Shown here: piece after piece, positions 59,001 to 64,000 of the stretch
How positions within the stretch are numbered: position 1 is the stretch's first letter
Layout: the number at the start of each line of letters is the position of its first letter
Origin: Unio delphinus
Lineage: Eukaryota; Mollusca; Bivalvia; Unionida; Unionidae
Reading direction: 5' to 3'
NCBI GenBank assembly: GCA_029339505.1
Contig: JAQISU010000132.1
Location: 10,023,001-10,087,000, forward strand
Length of the DNA: 64,000 bases
Translations under genes and position numbers: made by a program
Notes under the pieces: model-generated
Told to the model about the DNA's origin: nothing
Database searches by the model: none
Seen by the model: only the letters and a program-made list of their open reading frames with translations

Positions 59001-60026
59001 ATGAACACTTGAACCATTAATGAATGATAAAAGACGAGAAAAGCAAATAAATCATTGTTAATTGTAATTGTAGTATGTTATATGTGGATTACTCTTTTTC
59101 TGCTTGGATTCCTCTTTTTGACCACTTGGATTACACTTTTTCCTCGTCAGGGGTTGGCATGTATGGATCTATTCTAGGTCTATGTGGAGTCAATTAATGT
59201 TTAACTAATTTTTGTCTGTTTCGATGAATCTTGTGGATAAGAGTTCGCTAAAAAAAATGACCTTTTCACATTGATGTAATTGTACAAGCTATGTACAGTA
59301 CATATTTCAAATACGTATTACTATATAAATTTCAATCACTGTACTTTGAAAGCTAACATGTGTTAATTGCCATTTAAAGTTTGCACAAAATTGTTCAGTG
59401 TAAACCTAATTGTTTATATTGCATCTTAGTGTAAGGAAATTTGTAATGGGTGCTCTGCTGCTTATATGTTTGATTAGTATTCATGATATTCCATTTTTAC
59501 TTGGCTCTGCTGTTTCTTTTAGAATTGCAAGATCAATTTTTGTGCTTGTTTTTCAACTGACTTAACTTAGAGTCAATTTTTTGGTTTGTGTTTTACTACT
59601 GGCATGAGACATGATGCTACAGTGCCAGATATCAATTTCAACTACCAGACTACAGGCATAGAAATATGACTGATTTTTTTTAAAGCTATGTTAAAATACA
59701 AATCAGACACACTTACTCTAGTTTCTACATTCCTCCAAGCAGACATACATCTGATGTGCAGATTCCTTGTACATTTGAGAAAAATCATAACTAATTTAGT
59801 TTCGGATTTGTCTGTAATGCATCATATTGAGAGAGAGATTGAGCAAGGAAAATGATCATCACATTGCTACATTCTAAAGTATTGGTGCAGATTCTGAGAA
59901 AGCATTTTGTTATTTTCTAAGTTTTGAAGTAAAAGGTATTTTGTTTTATACAGTATTCTGTAGTCATATCATTATAGATGTTGTAAAGCGCTTAGAGCTT
60001 CTAAAGATTACGTGGTATACAAAGTC

Positions 60027-60074
<48 letters not shown>

Positions 60075-63000
60075 AGACATACTATGCTCTTTCTTTCAGG
60101 TTAGAAGAAATATACGACCTCTTTTCATAGGCAAAGACCAACGTACACAAAAGTTTCTTTATGACTGTGTAACTTTCATCTTTACAAGGTTGGCTAATAT
60201 ATACATGGTTGCTCCCTTTGTTCTCCTTGATATATGGGCTGGTCTTAGAGTGTACACGTAAGTGAATTTCTTTCTTGAAGTCTTTTGTGCCTATTTTAAG
60301 GCAATAATGTAATGTTTGGGTTATTTCCATCCATCCATCCATCTATCCATGTGATCCTAGGTAAGTTCTTCAAATACATTCAGCAAGGTTTGTTGTTCTG
60401 TAGGATATAACAAAAATACTGATTTCTGGTTGTACGATGGTGGCACAAAGGTCAAGGTTACTGTTACTAAGAACAGCAAAGTGGTTTTTGTGTAACATCT
60501 GTGATTTAGCTTTACATCATGGCCTGAAGGTCTAAATTCAAGGTCAACTTTTATCTGAAAAAGTACTGCACAATAATTGGAGTTCTAAAACATATTTACC
60601 AAAGGCACTAAGGGTTTATATTTTTTTCATGCAAAGCATCTGCATGATCAGTTGGTTCATTATAGAATTTTTATAAAAGCATCTAGCAGGAAAAATAAGC
60701 CTTGTACAATTTATTATTTGTCTGAAAAATCAGTTCAGAAGAATAGAAAGGAATATTTAGATTCTTGTGAATAAATGTGATAAGGGACACAATTATGTTT
60801 ATTGGATAGCATGATTTGAGTTTGTCTTGTTAAGAGAGGTATGACTGCCATCCTCATATGCCATGGAAAAACATTCCAAGAACTATATCAGATTGAGAGA
60901 TATCAGCAAGCCATCGAGTTGTGAAAGGATTTTAAGTTTGTGCTGCTTTACTTATGGTAAATAAGGTCAATGTGTACTTTAAAAACTTATCAGTTAACAT
61001 AATGTTTACCATTGCTGCATGTTTCAAGTACAATACTTTTTAAATATAGTTTTCCAACATTACAATAGCACTATATGATATTTTGTTACAATGTTCTGAA
61101 AACTGGTCAAAATTATGGAAAAAGTCAACAGCCTTACTGAGACAGTCTTGTTAGTGTTATTACAAAGCCATGCCAATACTGAGAAGCCTATTGATGTGGG
61201 GACCAAAGTTCAAGGTCAACATATTTATCAGACAAAGTTTTTGCAGTAAATGTAGTTCTACTAAATATACAATTTCCAAAGACAGATATATTACCAATGA
61301 CAGTACCATGTAGAAGTCAGAAGGTCAAAGACCAGGGTCACTATTATCTGGGAAAGTACTTAGTAATAATTGGAGTTCTTCTATGATAATCTTTACCAAT
61401 CACAAAGATTCGCTTCCCAGACCAAGAAGCATATTATTAATTTTATATATGGTCATTGATATTGGGATCAAAAAAATGGAAAGAAGTTTTTATATCCCTT
61501 GCTTTATCAGTCATCATATTTGGCAACTGTTGCTAAAAATATAAGTCAGTCACCCATTAATGATTATATTTTGAACGTCTTAGAAACTGCCATACCAGTT
61601 TCAACCAAACTGGATACAAAGCTCATTGGCTATAATGCGTTTTAAATTTTTACAAATGAATCTAATCCACCATCAAATATTACTACCATTGCTAAAAATA
61701 GACAAACCTTTCAGTGAATATTTCTTCAAAACTGCTAAATGAAACTTAATAGAAAGTATCCGGTTTTCAGGACATTTTTGATTTGCTGTCAGATATGACA
61801 TCTTGACTGACAATGGGAAAACCTTACAATTATTTCTCCAAAACTGTTGGATAGAATTCAGAAATTTGACTCAAATCATCAAGGCATGAACATTCAGACA
61901 GAATTGATCTGCCATTACACATAGCCACCATTAGTAAAAGTAAAACAAAACTTTACATGGTTACATCCCTTGATATCTCCATCACCCCAAATTTGGTGTG
62001 AATGTCCCAAATTTGGTGTGAATGTCCCAAATTTGGTGTGAATGTCCCAAATTGCTAAGCCTGTTCACGAATCGTGCTTCAGAAAATCATATTTGTCCAA
62101 ATATTTGTACATTTTAGGTATTATTTTTGTACATGACTAGCCCTAAAATGTTTTACAAACACTACAGTTTGTCCTTTTTATACATTCCCCAATCACAAGA
62201 TTAATGTTAGGAAGATGATCTGCCATTCAACACATCCAGCAGTCTTGGAAAGATAAATTCATATAACTCATCGACACCATATAGACAAAGGGAAGAAACT
62301 CTTCCTAAACCATTTTCCTTACCGCTACTATGGTTATTTACCAGGGTTTTTTTTTTTTTTTGCTCTCTCTCACTGTGACACAAGTTGCATCATATGTACA
62401 AATGTTAAGGAATCTTAAAAACTCTTGTTGACAAATATGATATAGTATTGATAGAACATTTTTATAAATAAAGAGGCAATCAATATTTTTGTTCTAATTT
62501 ATTGATGTTTATGTGAATTTATCAATATTGGAATTTTTGTTTGTTTTAAAAAATATTTTCTGACAGCTTGCTCCATCACACTTTATTTAGTATCCATTTT
62601 TGGTTGTTTTAGCTGTGGATATTTATTTGCAAATATAGTAATACAGTAGCATTTGTACTATATTCCCAGTGGCTTTTTTAAACTTCAAAGTGTGTTTTGA
62701 GGTCTCAAGGGGGGTGGGGGCATCAGTGTGTCCCCATAAGGTGATGTCATAAAATTAAGAATAAACCATCTTTTCAATATCTTTTCAATAGTTCAGTAGA
62801 GGGTTTGAAGGTAATGTGTCACTACTGTTCATATTTGCACTCAATTGAGACTGCATGGCACAGTTGTCCAAAACATCCATGCTGAATTCTTTGAGTGAAT
62901 CCTAGTTTAATCTGAAGTGTTAATGACAATCTTAATGTTAGCACTGTCAGAAGTGTATCTGATGCAGTTTGACCACAACATATGCTTGTCTCTATAGAAA

Positions 63001-64000
63001 AATGAAAATATATCACATTTGTGATTGACATTTCATTGGTAGAAGGAGGAGAACATAATAATTTAATTTTAATAGTGTCTTTACAGGTGATAAAGTAGTA
63101 ATAAATGCCATTGTTCCGTTCTGGGTATGAACACTTTGTCAACAAAAACTAACCTTATTATTGTCTTTCAGTTGATTCATGGCTATTTCACAATTGAAGA
63201 TTTTTCCTACAACTGAAATAATTAATTATTTATGGAGTGAAATAAACACTGCAGATATTAAGTTGACTTCATTATTCTTATTCAGTACAATGATGCGTAA
63301 TAGCATCTATTCTTCAGCTCATTGTGGTACTTGCCTTACGATGATTTGGATTCTCCTTTCTATACTTTACCATTTGCTAATTAAGTAAAGGTGGTTGTTT
63401 GTATCTGATCTTTTAATTGTCTCTAAGTAGCAAACAATATTCTGTATGCATTACTCTGAAAACATTTAAAGAAATATATGTGGGGTCCTGAGTGGTTTAA
63501 AGTGCTATCTGTTTTGGATCACTGCCATCTCACCTCTGTATGTGTGGGTTTGAGTCTCCAATTCAGCCAGTGGGTGTATGTGAGAAAGTTTGTCAGTAGC
63601 TTCTTGTGGGTCGGTGGTTCTTTCAAGGGGTTTCCTGGGTTCTTCCTCCACCATCAATACTGATGGCCATGTATAGTCTATCATGTGCTGAGAAATGGCA
63701 TTAAACACTACAACAACAAAATTTATAATAAAATAAATAATAAATAAAAAAAAATTTTTTTTAAGTTTCAATTTGGTACTTGTTGAAGATTTTTAGATTT
63801 TTCCAGTTTGAATTAAGATTTCCTACTGTTGATATAAATACACATTGTTAAAAACTATTATTCCTTTTCTTTATCTGCCTACCTCAAGATGTCAAATTTA
63901 GTTCAATTTCTCTTTCAGGAGCCTATTCTGGTTCATGCATATTGGATCCATTGCAATTGTCATTTACTATACTTTCATCAAGCCACCTAAAAAGGACAAG
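21577..64000 (+). CDS. MBOAT1/2: MBOAT1/2-type lysophospholipid acyltransferase (12 exons visible, 3' end outside)
   Basis: Coding exons: 21577-21666, 30683-30828, 31820-31990, 35958-36068, 37914-38058, 39641-39676, 40525-40615, 44028-44129, 49829-49932, 51947-52147, 60100-60257 and 63919-64000. All have AG/GT borders, and they join in one frame of 479 codons without a stop; the last exon runs off the window. The product is a multi-pass endoplasmic-reticulum enzyme that transfers acyl chains to lysophospholipids (Lands cycle). Family signatures are PLSDISGLPIDQVNF at the N-terminus, the catalytic Asn345 in DSWN and His377 in SAFWHGFYPGYYL, and RPKYYLAW and ADAVNNAAG before them. Exon order and colinearity fit MBOAT1/2 rather than MBOAT5 or MBOAT7. 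The introns are large and full of transposons and minisatellites, but the coding sequence appears intact and so functional. Confidence 0.93.
23490..23805 (-). mobile_element. 3' end of a non-LTR retrotransposon (craniofacial-like endonuclease-RT type)
   Basis: The minus-strand frame reads VKKRKLKWYGHVTRA, then QGGRRRGRLRKKWSDNITEW. This is the conserved C-terminal signature downstream of the RT domain in a widespread animal LINE class. The copy ends in a GAT/ATG trinucleotide tail (CATCATCATCATCATCATCA on the plus strand). It is 5'-truncated. Confidence 0.75.
24031..24113 (+). repeat. 1.7 units of the CCAAT-box array next to the MITE
   Basis: Two pieces of ACTAACCAACCAATCAGAAA, the unit of the array at 28230-28960, sit immediately left of MITE copy 1. 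Confidence 0.8.
24114..24765. mobile_element. MITE copy 1, Harbinger-like, 652 bp
   Basis: Flanked on both sides by TTA (24111-24113 and 24766-24768). The ends are imperfect inverted repeats: GGGGGCGCTCACCAGTT against GGTGGCGCTCTACAGTT. A TTA/TAA target and such termini suit a PIF/Harbinger-type non-autonomous element. No coding capacity. Confidence 0.65.
27578..28229. mobile_element. MITE copy 2, Harbinger-like
   Basis: More than 90 percent identical by eye to the copy at 24114-24765, in the same orientation, with the left end GGGGGTGCTCACCAGTT and the right flank TTA; the left flank is TAT rather than TTA. It directly abuts the 47-bp array. Confidence 0.7.
28230..28960 (+). repeat. 47-bp tandem array with a CCAAT box in each unit
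   Basis: About 15-16 units of CTACTTGGCATACAGTAGAA followed by CTAACCAACCAATCAGAAAG. Each contains AACCAATCAG, which fits the RRCCAATSR consensus of the NF-Y factor. Variants (ACTAGCC, CAGTGG, shortened unit lacking TTACT) recur about every 231-233 bp (near 28331, 28562 and 28795), so the array has a higher-order five-unit period. Confidence 0.9.
29050..29375 (-). mobile_element. L2-like LINE copy B, 3' end only
   Basis: Begins with (AAT)n and GACTTTGTATGGCGCC, then matches the 3' region of copies A and C to TTGTCCATATGA. Minus orientation, no coding part left. Confidence 0.75.
29388..29796. repeat. 66-bp minisatellite, about 6 copies
   Basis: Unit AGAATTCAGTCATATGGTCT followed by GATTGACTCTTTATATGACA and TAATGTATCATGTCATGTAC. 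A short plus-strand frame across it is a by-product. Confidence 0.9.
29828..29985. repeat. 51-52-bp tandem repeat, 3 copies
   Basis: Unit TGATAATTAACAGACTGCAT followed by AGGAACCAGATTATGCAATG; the third copy carries an inserted GCTGGCACAATATG-like piece. Confidence 0.85.
30259..30560 (+). repeat. Inverted-pair repeat, left copy
   Basis: Shares with 33770-34120 (opposite strand) the stretches GATTTTAAAACTAGG, TAGGAGTCCCACCAGCAAAA and ATTCCAAAGTAATG, in the same order. Probably two insertions of one unnamed repeat family, facing each other across exons 2 and 3. Confidence 0.75.
30683..30828 (+). CDS. MBOAT1/2: MBOAT exon 2
   Basis: VNFLACQLFG to AMAYFCFQ plus two bases of a Tyr codon (TA|C). 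Membrane segments are evident. Donor GTAAGA. Confidence 0.92.
31013..31230. repeat. 83-bp tandem repeat, about 2.6 copies
   Basis: Unit starts AAAGTTTAGTCAGTACTTAA. Each unit contains an inverted and a direct CCAAT box (ATGATTGGTCA and AATCCAATCAGA). Confidence 0.85.
31236..31546. repeat. About 31-bp minisatellite
   Basis: About ten imperfect copies of TGATCTAATTAGATTTGTAT followed by TTCTATGTAGG; TCTAATTAGA is itself a palindrome. Confidence 0.85.
31820..31990 (+). CDS. MBOAT1/2: MBOAT exon 3
   Basis: Completes TAC, then HILHVIVQCGVCYLVLLFGP to YDYGGYTLDITG. Several hydrophobic segments. Acceptor TTTCAG, donor GTAAAC. Confidence 0.92.
32308..32605 (+). mobile_element. SINE-1 copy, diverged
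   Basis: Head CTGGTGGCCTAGTGGTTAGA with an intact box A; box B is GGTTTTGTCCC. The body matches the 47.3-kb copy through GACTGAAAAATTG, and the tail is lost. Confidence 0.85.
33770..34120 (-). repeat. Inverted-pair repeat, right copy
   Basis: Reverse complement of 30259-30560; see that entry. Similarity is strongest over 34003-34120. Confidence 0.75.
34126..34715. repeat. ATCGAT-rich MITE-like repeat, degraded copy
   Basis: Colinear with the better copy at 38268-38975: it begins GTTGGTTGAGCAAACCAATA and ends AGTTGGTTAAGTGGAACTAA then TTATCGATTATGAA. Confidence 0.7.
34745..34905. repeat. 45-bp minisatellite, 3.5 copies
   Basis: Unit AGTTTATACAAAAGCATGCC followed by ATGCCATAGTCAGAGAGGAC; the copies are nearly identical. 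Confidence 0.93.
35040..35185. repeat. About 40-bp tandem repeat, 3-4 copies
   Basis: Unit of the type AAGCAGTTTGCTTGGATCAT followed by TCCAAAATAACTAG, diverged. Confidence 0.8.
35310..35830 (+). pseudogene. I/Jockey-type LINE RNase H and C-terminal tail
   Basis: Reads VCWVPRHINIKDN (RNase H WVPGH-type motif), then a segment with DEVVLCHLHI where family members have a conserved Arg-Leu-Arg-x-Gly-His. Stops and shifts throughout. A dead 3' fragment ending near the exon 4 acceptor. Confidence 0.6.
35958..36068 (+). CDS. MBOAT1/2: MBOAT exon 4
   Basis: PLMIATQKVTSLAFALYDGT to DDQKSQMIK; the MIxTQKxTSLA block is conserved in the family. Donor GTACGT, phase 2. Confidence 0.92.
36930..37225. repeat. 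About 150-bp tandem duplication
   Basis: Both halves share TTTTAAATTTCATAATTT, then AGTC.GCTTCT, and a preceding CTAATCATTG. Divergence is moderate. Confidence 0.75.
37555..37725 (+). pseudogene. L2-like LINE RT C-terminal fragment
   Basis: NTAAQIIL... and the following LH-type block parallel the copy C sequence NTAAQIIFRVPRSEHTSPLL. No flanking LINE remains. Confidence 0.6.
37914..38058 (+). CDS. MBOAT1/2: MBOAT exon 5
   Basis: KCPDLLTFWSYIFYYHGFMS to DGSNFLGKRGQDDTR, with the family GPLAFFSDYIDFIDG block. Acceptor TTACAG, donor GTAATT, phase 0. Confidence 0.93.
38268..38975. repeat. ATCGAT-rich MITE-like repeat, good copy
   Basis: About 700 bp with palindromic ends: CCGATTATCGATTATAATTG at the left and ACCGATTATCGATTATGAAT at the right, each beside a TCAGTTGGTT motif. 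No coding potential. Shares its structure with 34126-34715. Target duplication not identified. Confidence 0.65.
39089..39365. repeat. 52-bp minisatellite, about 5 copies
   Basis: Unit TTGGATATAATGGACTGGTA followed by GAGCTAAATGTTTGTTCATG. Nearly identical copies. Confidence 0.93.
39641..39676 (+). CDS. MBOAT1/2: MBOAT exon 6 (36-bp microexon)
   Basis: TTSEAREPPNPM, in frame with exons 5 and 7. Acceptor TTTCAG, donor GTAAAG. The Pro/Glu linker corresponds to the cytosolic loop of vertebrate MBOAT1/2. Confidence 0.82.
39677..40524 (+). other. MBOAT1/2: MBOAT intron 6
   Basis: 848 bp. A 39-bp tandem repeat at 39936-40084 (3.5 copies). The rest shows nothing recognisable. Confidence 0.75.
39936..40084. 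repeat. 39-bp tandem repeat, 3.5 copies
   Basis: Unit CTGCATCATCCAGTCTAGGA followed by TGCAATCTTCCAAGCAAG. Frames on both strands through it are by-products. Confidence 0.9.
40525..40615 (+). CDS. MBOAT1/2: MBOAT exon 7
   Basis: PTVARKVGESAVFGVLMLCQ to CPWEFIL plus one base (A|CT). Its last 25 bases and the GTAAGT donor are the first unit of the 44-bp repeat that follows. Confidence 0.92.
40591..40827 (+). repeat. 44-bp minisatellite derived from the exon 7 splice donor
   Basis: Five to six copies of TTCTGTCCATGGGAATTTAT followed by CTTGAGTAAGTTATTCAGTC. The first copy is the true exon/intron border; later copies repeat the exon end and donor inside intron 7, with increasing divergence. A further diverged copy continues at 43405-43452 beyond the transposon insertion. 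Confidence 0.92.
40832..43404 (-). mobile_element. Kolobok-like DNA transposon with THAP remnant, 2.57 kb
   Basis: Exact 13-bp terminal inverted repeats AGGAGACTAGAAA (40832-40844 and complement 43392-43404) are flanked by TTAA (40828-40831 and 43405-43408). A TTAA target with a THAP-domain protein is the Kolobok combination. Apart from the THAP piece, no transposase core is recognisable, so the copy is non-autonomous. Confidence 0.75.
42848..43105 (-). pseudogene. THAP zinc-finger remnant
   Basis: The frame VWIHYYKRVDFNATPYSNPC, then SLHFSKECY, then LKVETVPDIP, matches the second half of a THAP domain (Trp, Cys-x2-His, AVPTI-type end). The first half, with the CxxC pair, is not clearly readable in frame; a FFSFPND-like piece lies upstream in another frame. 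This is the DNA-binding part of the decayed transposase. Confidence 0.65.
44028..44129 (+). CDS. MBOAT1/2: MBOAT exon 8
   Basis: EEFYTDYNFFQRLMYTFITM to CRPKYYLAWRL; RPKYYxAW is a family signature. Phase 1 on both sides. Confidence 0.93.
44195..44885. repeat. 40-bp minisatellite interrupted by a SINE
   Basis: Unit CATAGACCCTGATCTGTCAT followed by TACCCAATGACATCACAA, about nine copies. One to two copies lie left of the SINE at 44251-44551 and the rest right, so the SINE inserted into the array or the array grew around it. Confidence 0.85.
44251..44551 (+). mobile_element. SINE-1 copy with (CA)n tail
   Basis: Head CTACCGCTCCGGTTGCATAG, body colinear with the 47.3-kb copy, end AAAAATCCTAATC then CA repeats. 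Confidence 0.88.
46203..48295 (+). pseudogene. Broken hAT transposase
   Basis: From ATG 46203 (MSLLKPAVKRKVG) comes a BED-type zinc finger (C-L-I-C, H-Y-L-T-R-H) and the hAT catalytic region (SVALDESTDVTDTAQLAIYV; GITTDEAPSMTG; LHCIIHQQALCSK). A TAG at 47103 ends the first open part, and another stop follows near 47180. A SINE sits at 47297-47618, and frame changes follow it. The C-terminal dimerisation block is still readable: FKRIMCLFGSTYLCEKLFST at about 48090-48155. A run of about 20 C at 47924-47945 adds one break. Not functional as a single protein. Confidence 0.88.
47297..47618 (+). mobile_element. SINE-1, best-preserved copy, 322 bp
   Basis: Flanked by the 11-bp duplication ACACAGGAGCT (47286-47296 and 47619-47629). 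tRNA-like head: box A TGGCCTAGTGG, box B GGTTTCGATCCCC. The body ends GTTAAAAATCCTAAAC with an (AAAC)n tail. It interrupts the hAT transposase. Confidence 0.95.
49829..49932 (+). CDS. MBOAT1/2: MBOAT exon 9
   Basis: ADAVNNAAGLGYRKSNEM to LLNNIDIIKLE. ADAxNNAAGxG is diagnostic of MBOAT1/2. Confidence 0.94.
50097..50210 (-). mobile_element. SINE-2 fragment, minus
   Basis: Reverse of the SINE-2 body: GTAGGGCTTAACGCCA and CCATGTATAGCC-type stretches, head missing. Confidence 0.75.
50273..50710. repeat. About 34-bp minisatellite, about 12 copies
   Basis: Unit TGTAACAGTGTCACACTGTG followed by TGATGATACCTACC; GTGTCACACTGTGTGA forms a near-palindrome in each unit. Confidence 0.88.
50716..51300. repeat. 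22-30-bp minisatellite, over 20 irregular copies
   Basis: Variations on AGTGATACAGCCTTCTAGTG followed by AGATCTTAT. Several unit-length variants are interspersed. Confidence 0.88.
51329..51508 (+). mobile_element. SINE-2 fragment, head missing
   Basis: Begins in the anticodon-arm region (GCTGCCATCTCACC), has box B as GAGTTTGAGTCTC, and the full body to the (CAA)n tail. Confidence 0.8.
51947..52147 (+). CDS. MBOAT1/2: MBOAT exon 10 (catalytic)
   Basis: 67 codons. Holds both catalytic residues: Asn345 in IDSWNKQTSLWLRR and His377 in SAFWHGFYPGYYL. Confidence 0.96.
52370..52950 (+). repeat. Old dispersed repeat, copy 1
   Basis: Colinear with 60640-61170: shared phrases include TCAGATTCTTGTGAATAAA-like, AGTTTGTGC and TGGTAAATAA. 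Roughly 70 percent similar by eye. Family unknown. Confidence 0.6.
52960..54280 (-). mobile_element. L2-like LINE copy C (RT and 3' end)
   Basis: On the minus strand: AFLDLSAAVDTTDHDILFHH, then GSVLGLVLFILY and YADDTQIYKS (intact catalytic YADD), the C-terminal LDYCNSIL, which is duplicated in tandem, then QKVQNTAAQIIF, then a 3' UTR ending in ATT/AAT repeats near 52998. At least one frameshift separates the RT from its C-terminal part, so it is inactive. 5'-truncated. Confidence 0.85.
54411..54720. repeat. About 76-bp minisatellite, 4 copies
   Basis: Unit ATATATACATGTATACAAAT followed by AGTCATGAATAGATAGGTAG and a GAGA-rich end. Confidence 0.9.
55086..55372. repeat. 24-bp minisatellite, 12 copies
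   Basis: Unit TATTGGTCTCAAGTAATAAT plus CATG. Because 24 is divisible by three, several frames on both strands stay open; none is taken as a gene. Confidence 0.95.
56112..59165 (+). mobile_element. Second hAT-like transposon, 3.05 kb, decayed
   Basis: Inverted ends CATACATGCCAACC (56112-56125) and its complement (59152-59165). The flanks share only GATCT, so the target duplication is unclear. Subterminal GTAATC/AAAAAG-type motifs repeat at both ends. It contains a broken hAT transposase gene. Confidence 0.8.
56755..59020 (+). pseudogene. Broken hAT transposase with BED-like finger
   Basis: ATG 56755 (MDQKKAKQRVLQRF) leads to a finger CRLCGNDFSIGHGG...HMKTRKH and then a TAA at 56941. The frame goes on past further stops near 57050 to the catalytic region (IGPFSIATDGSCDY; GFAVDNASVMTG; TGCPCHLMHLAAGKA) and stops at 57919. 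A frameshifted middle part (57958-58146) precedes a long C-terminal part (58148-59020) with the dimerisation signature LYHSNADCERLFSVVNTRLS. Three to four lesions: dead copy. Confidence 0.85.
59591..59710 (+). mobile_element. SINE-1 remnant
   Basis: Matches the 3' third: GACATGATGCTACA, ATATGACTGATTTTTTTTAA, AGCTATGTTAAAATAC. Confidence 0.6.
59945..60075 (+). mobile_element. L2-like LINE copy D, 3' end, with (ATT)n tail
   Basis: AAGCGCTTAGAGCTTCTAAA, then ACAAAGTCCTC followed by (ATT)n: the plus-orientation 3' terminus of the family of copies A-C. Ends 25 bp before the exon 11 acceptor. Confidence 0.8.
60100..60257 (+). CDS. MBOAT1/2: MBOAT exon 11
   Basis: VRRNIRPLFIGKDQRTQKFL to LLDIWAGLRVY plus two bases. 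Membrane segments. Donor GTAAGT. Confidence 0.92.
60640..61170 (+). repeat. Old dispersed repeat, copy 2
   Basis: Diverged partner of 52370-52950; see that entry. Confidence 0.6.
61988..62050. repeat. 20-bp tandem repeat, about 3 copies
   Basis: Unit CAAATTTGGTGTGAATGTCC, exact. Confidence 0.95.
63481..63720 (+). mobile_element. SINE-2 copy
   Basis: Head GGGTCCTGAGTGGTTTAAAG has lost about 10 bases of box A relative to the 20-kb copy; box B is GGTTTGAGTCTCC; the tail is (CAA)n. Confidence 0.83.
63919..64000 (+). CDS. MBOAT1/2: MBOAT exon 12, partial (window edge)
   Basis: SLFWFMHIGSIAIVIYYTFI then KPPKKDK, open at the edge. Last membrane segment and the start of a basic cytosolic tail. Confidence 0.88.

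Larger units (their letters stand above)
52148..60099 (+). other. MBOAT1/2: MBOAT intron 10
   Basis: 7.95 kb. Ancient repeat (52370-52950), LINE copy C (52960-54280), minisatellites (54411-54720, 55086-55372), the second hAT (56112-59165) and a LINE tail (59945-60075). 55376-56111 and 59166-59590 show nothing recognisable. Confidence 0.8.
60258..63918 (+). other. MBOAT1/2: MBOAT intron 11
   Basis: 3.66 kb. Old repeat copy 2 (60640-61170), a short tandem repeat (61988-62050), a T-run (62347-62361) and SINE-2 (63481-63720). The stretches 61171-61987 and 62362-63480 hold nothing I can name. Confidence 0.75.

Overview
The window joins two very different kinds of DNA. Bases 1 to about 15,115 are one compact, gene-dense block: the right-hand part of an integrated Polinton/Maverick (adintovirus-like) element. 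From about 15.2 kb to the end, the DNA is AT-rich, intron-rich and repeat-rich animal genome. It carries one long split host gene, an MBOAT1/2-type lysophospholipid acyltransferase. Eleven complete exons and one cut exon run from 21,577 to the window edge, with GT/AG borders and one unbroken reading frame of 479 codons. The host is a metazoan. tRNA-derived SINEs, L2-like and I-like LINE debris, hAT, Kolobok-like and Harbinger-like DNA transposons and dense minisatellites suggest a marine invertebrate, perhaps a mollusc or other lophotrochozoan. That assignment is inference.

Polinton part. The left end lies outside the window. A long minus-strand block runs from 8,693 down to 1: zinc-ribbon protein, HNH homing-type endonuclease, unknown 118-residue protein, coiled-coil virion protein, pVI-like minor protein, double-jelly-roll major capsid protein, Ala-rich minor virion protein, adenain-type protease, fibre-like repeat protein, two-helix membrane protein and a second fibre/penton-like protein cut by the window edge. 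A plus-strand block (8,718-12,701) holds a Lys-rich repeat protein and a large family-B polymerase fused to an SF1 helicase and a C-terminal HNH module. This replication gene is interrupted by two frame changes. Then come an RVE integrase and a CxxC/phospholipase A2-like protein (minus), a packaging ATPase (plus), and a right terminal region with hairpins and repeats. The hallmark set (integrase, PolB, ATPase, protease, capsid) is present. Most frames are open, so the copy looks young, apart from the polymerase breaks and a tandem duplication that fused two gene ends near 0.7-1.05 kb.

Host part. 15.2-21.5 kb is intergenic: an AT microsatellite, a 28-bp minisatellite, LINE pieces and nested SINEs. 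The MBOAT gene then occupies everything to 64 kb. Its introns hold a TTA-flanked MITE present twice, an intron-1 array whose 47-bp units each carry a CCAAT box, inverted repeat copies on both sides of exons 2-3, and a 44-bp minisatellite amplified from the exon 7 splice donor. A TTAA-flanked, THAP-bearing Kolobok-like element has split that minisatellite. There is also a 3.2-kb hAT with an exact 8-bp target duplication and a SINE inside it, a second decayed hAT, L2-like LINE copies, and many tandem arrays.

How the genes fit together. The viral-type genes form a self-contained replication (PolB-helicase), integration (integrase), packaging (ATPase) and virion module. The host gene would encode an endoplasmic-reticulum membrane enzyme that re-acylates lysophospholipids. 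No functional link between the two is visible.
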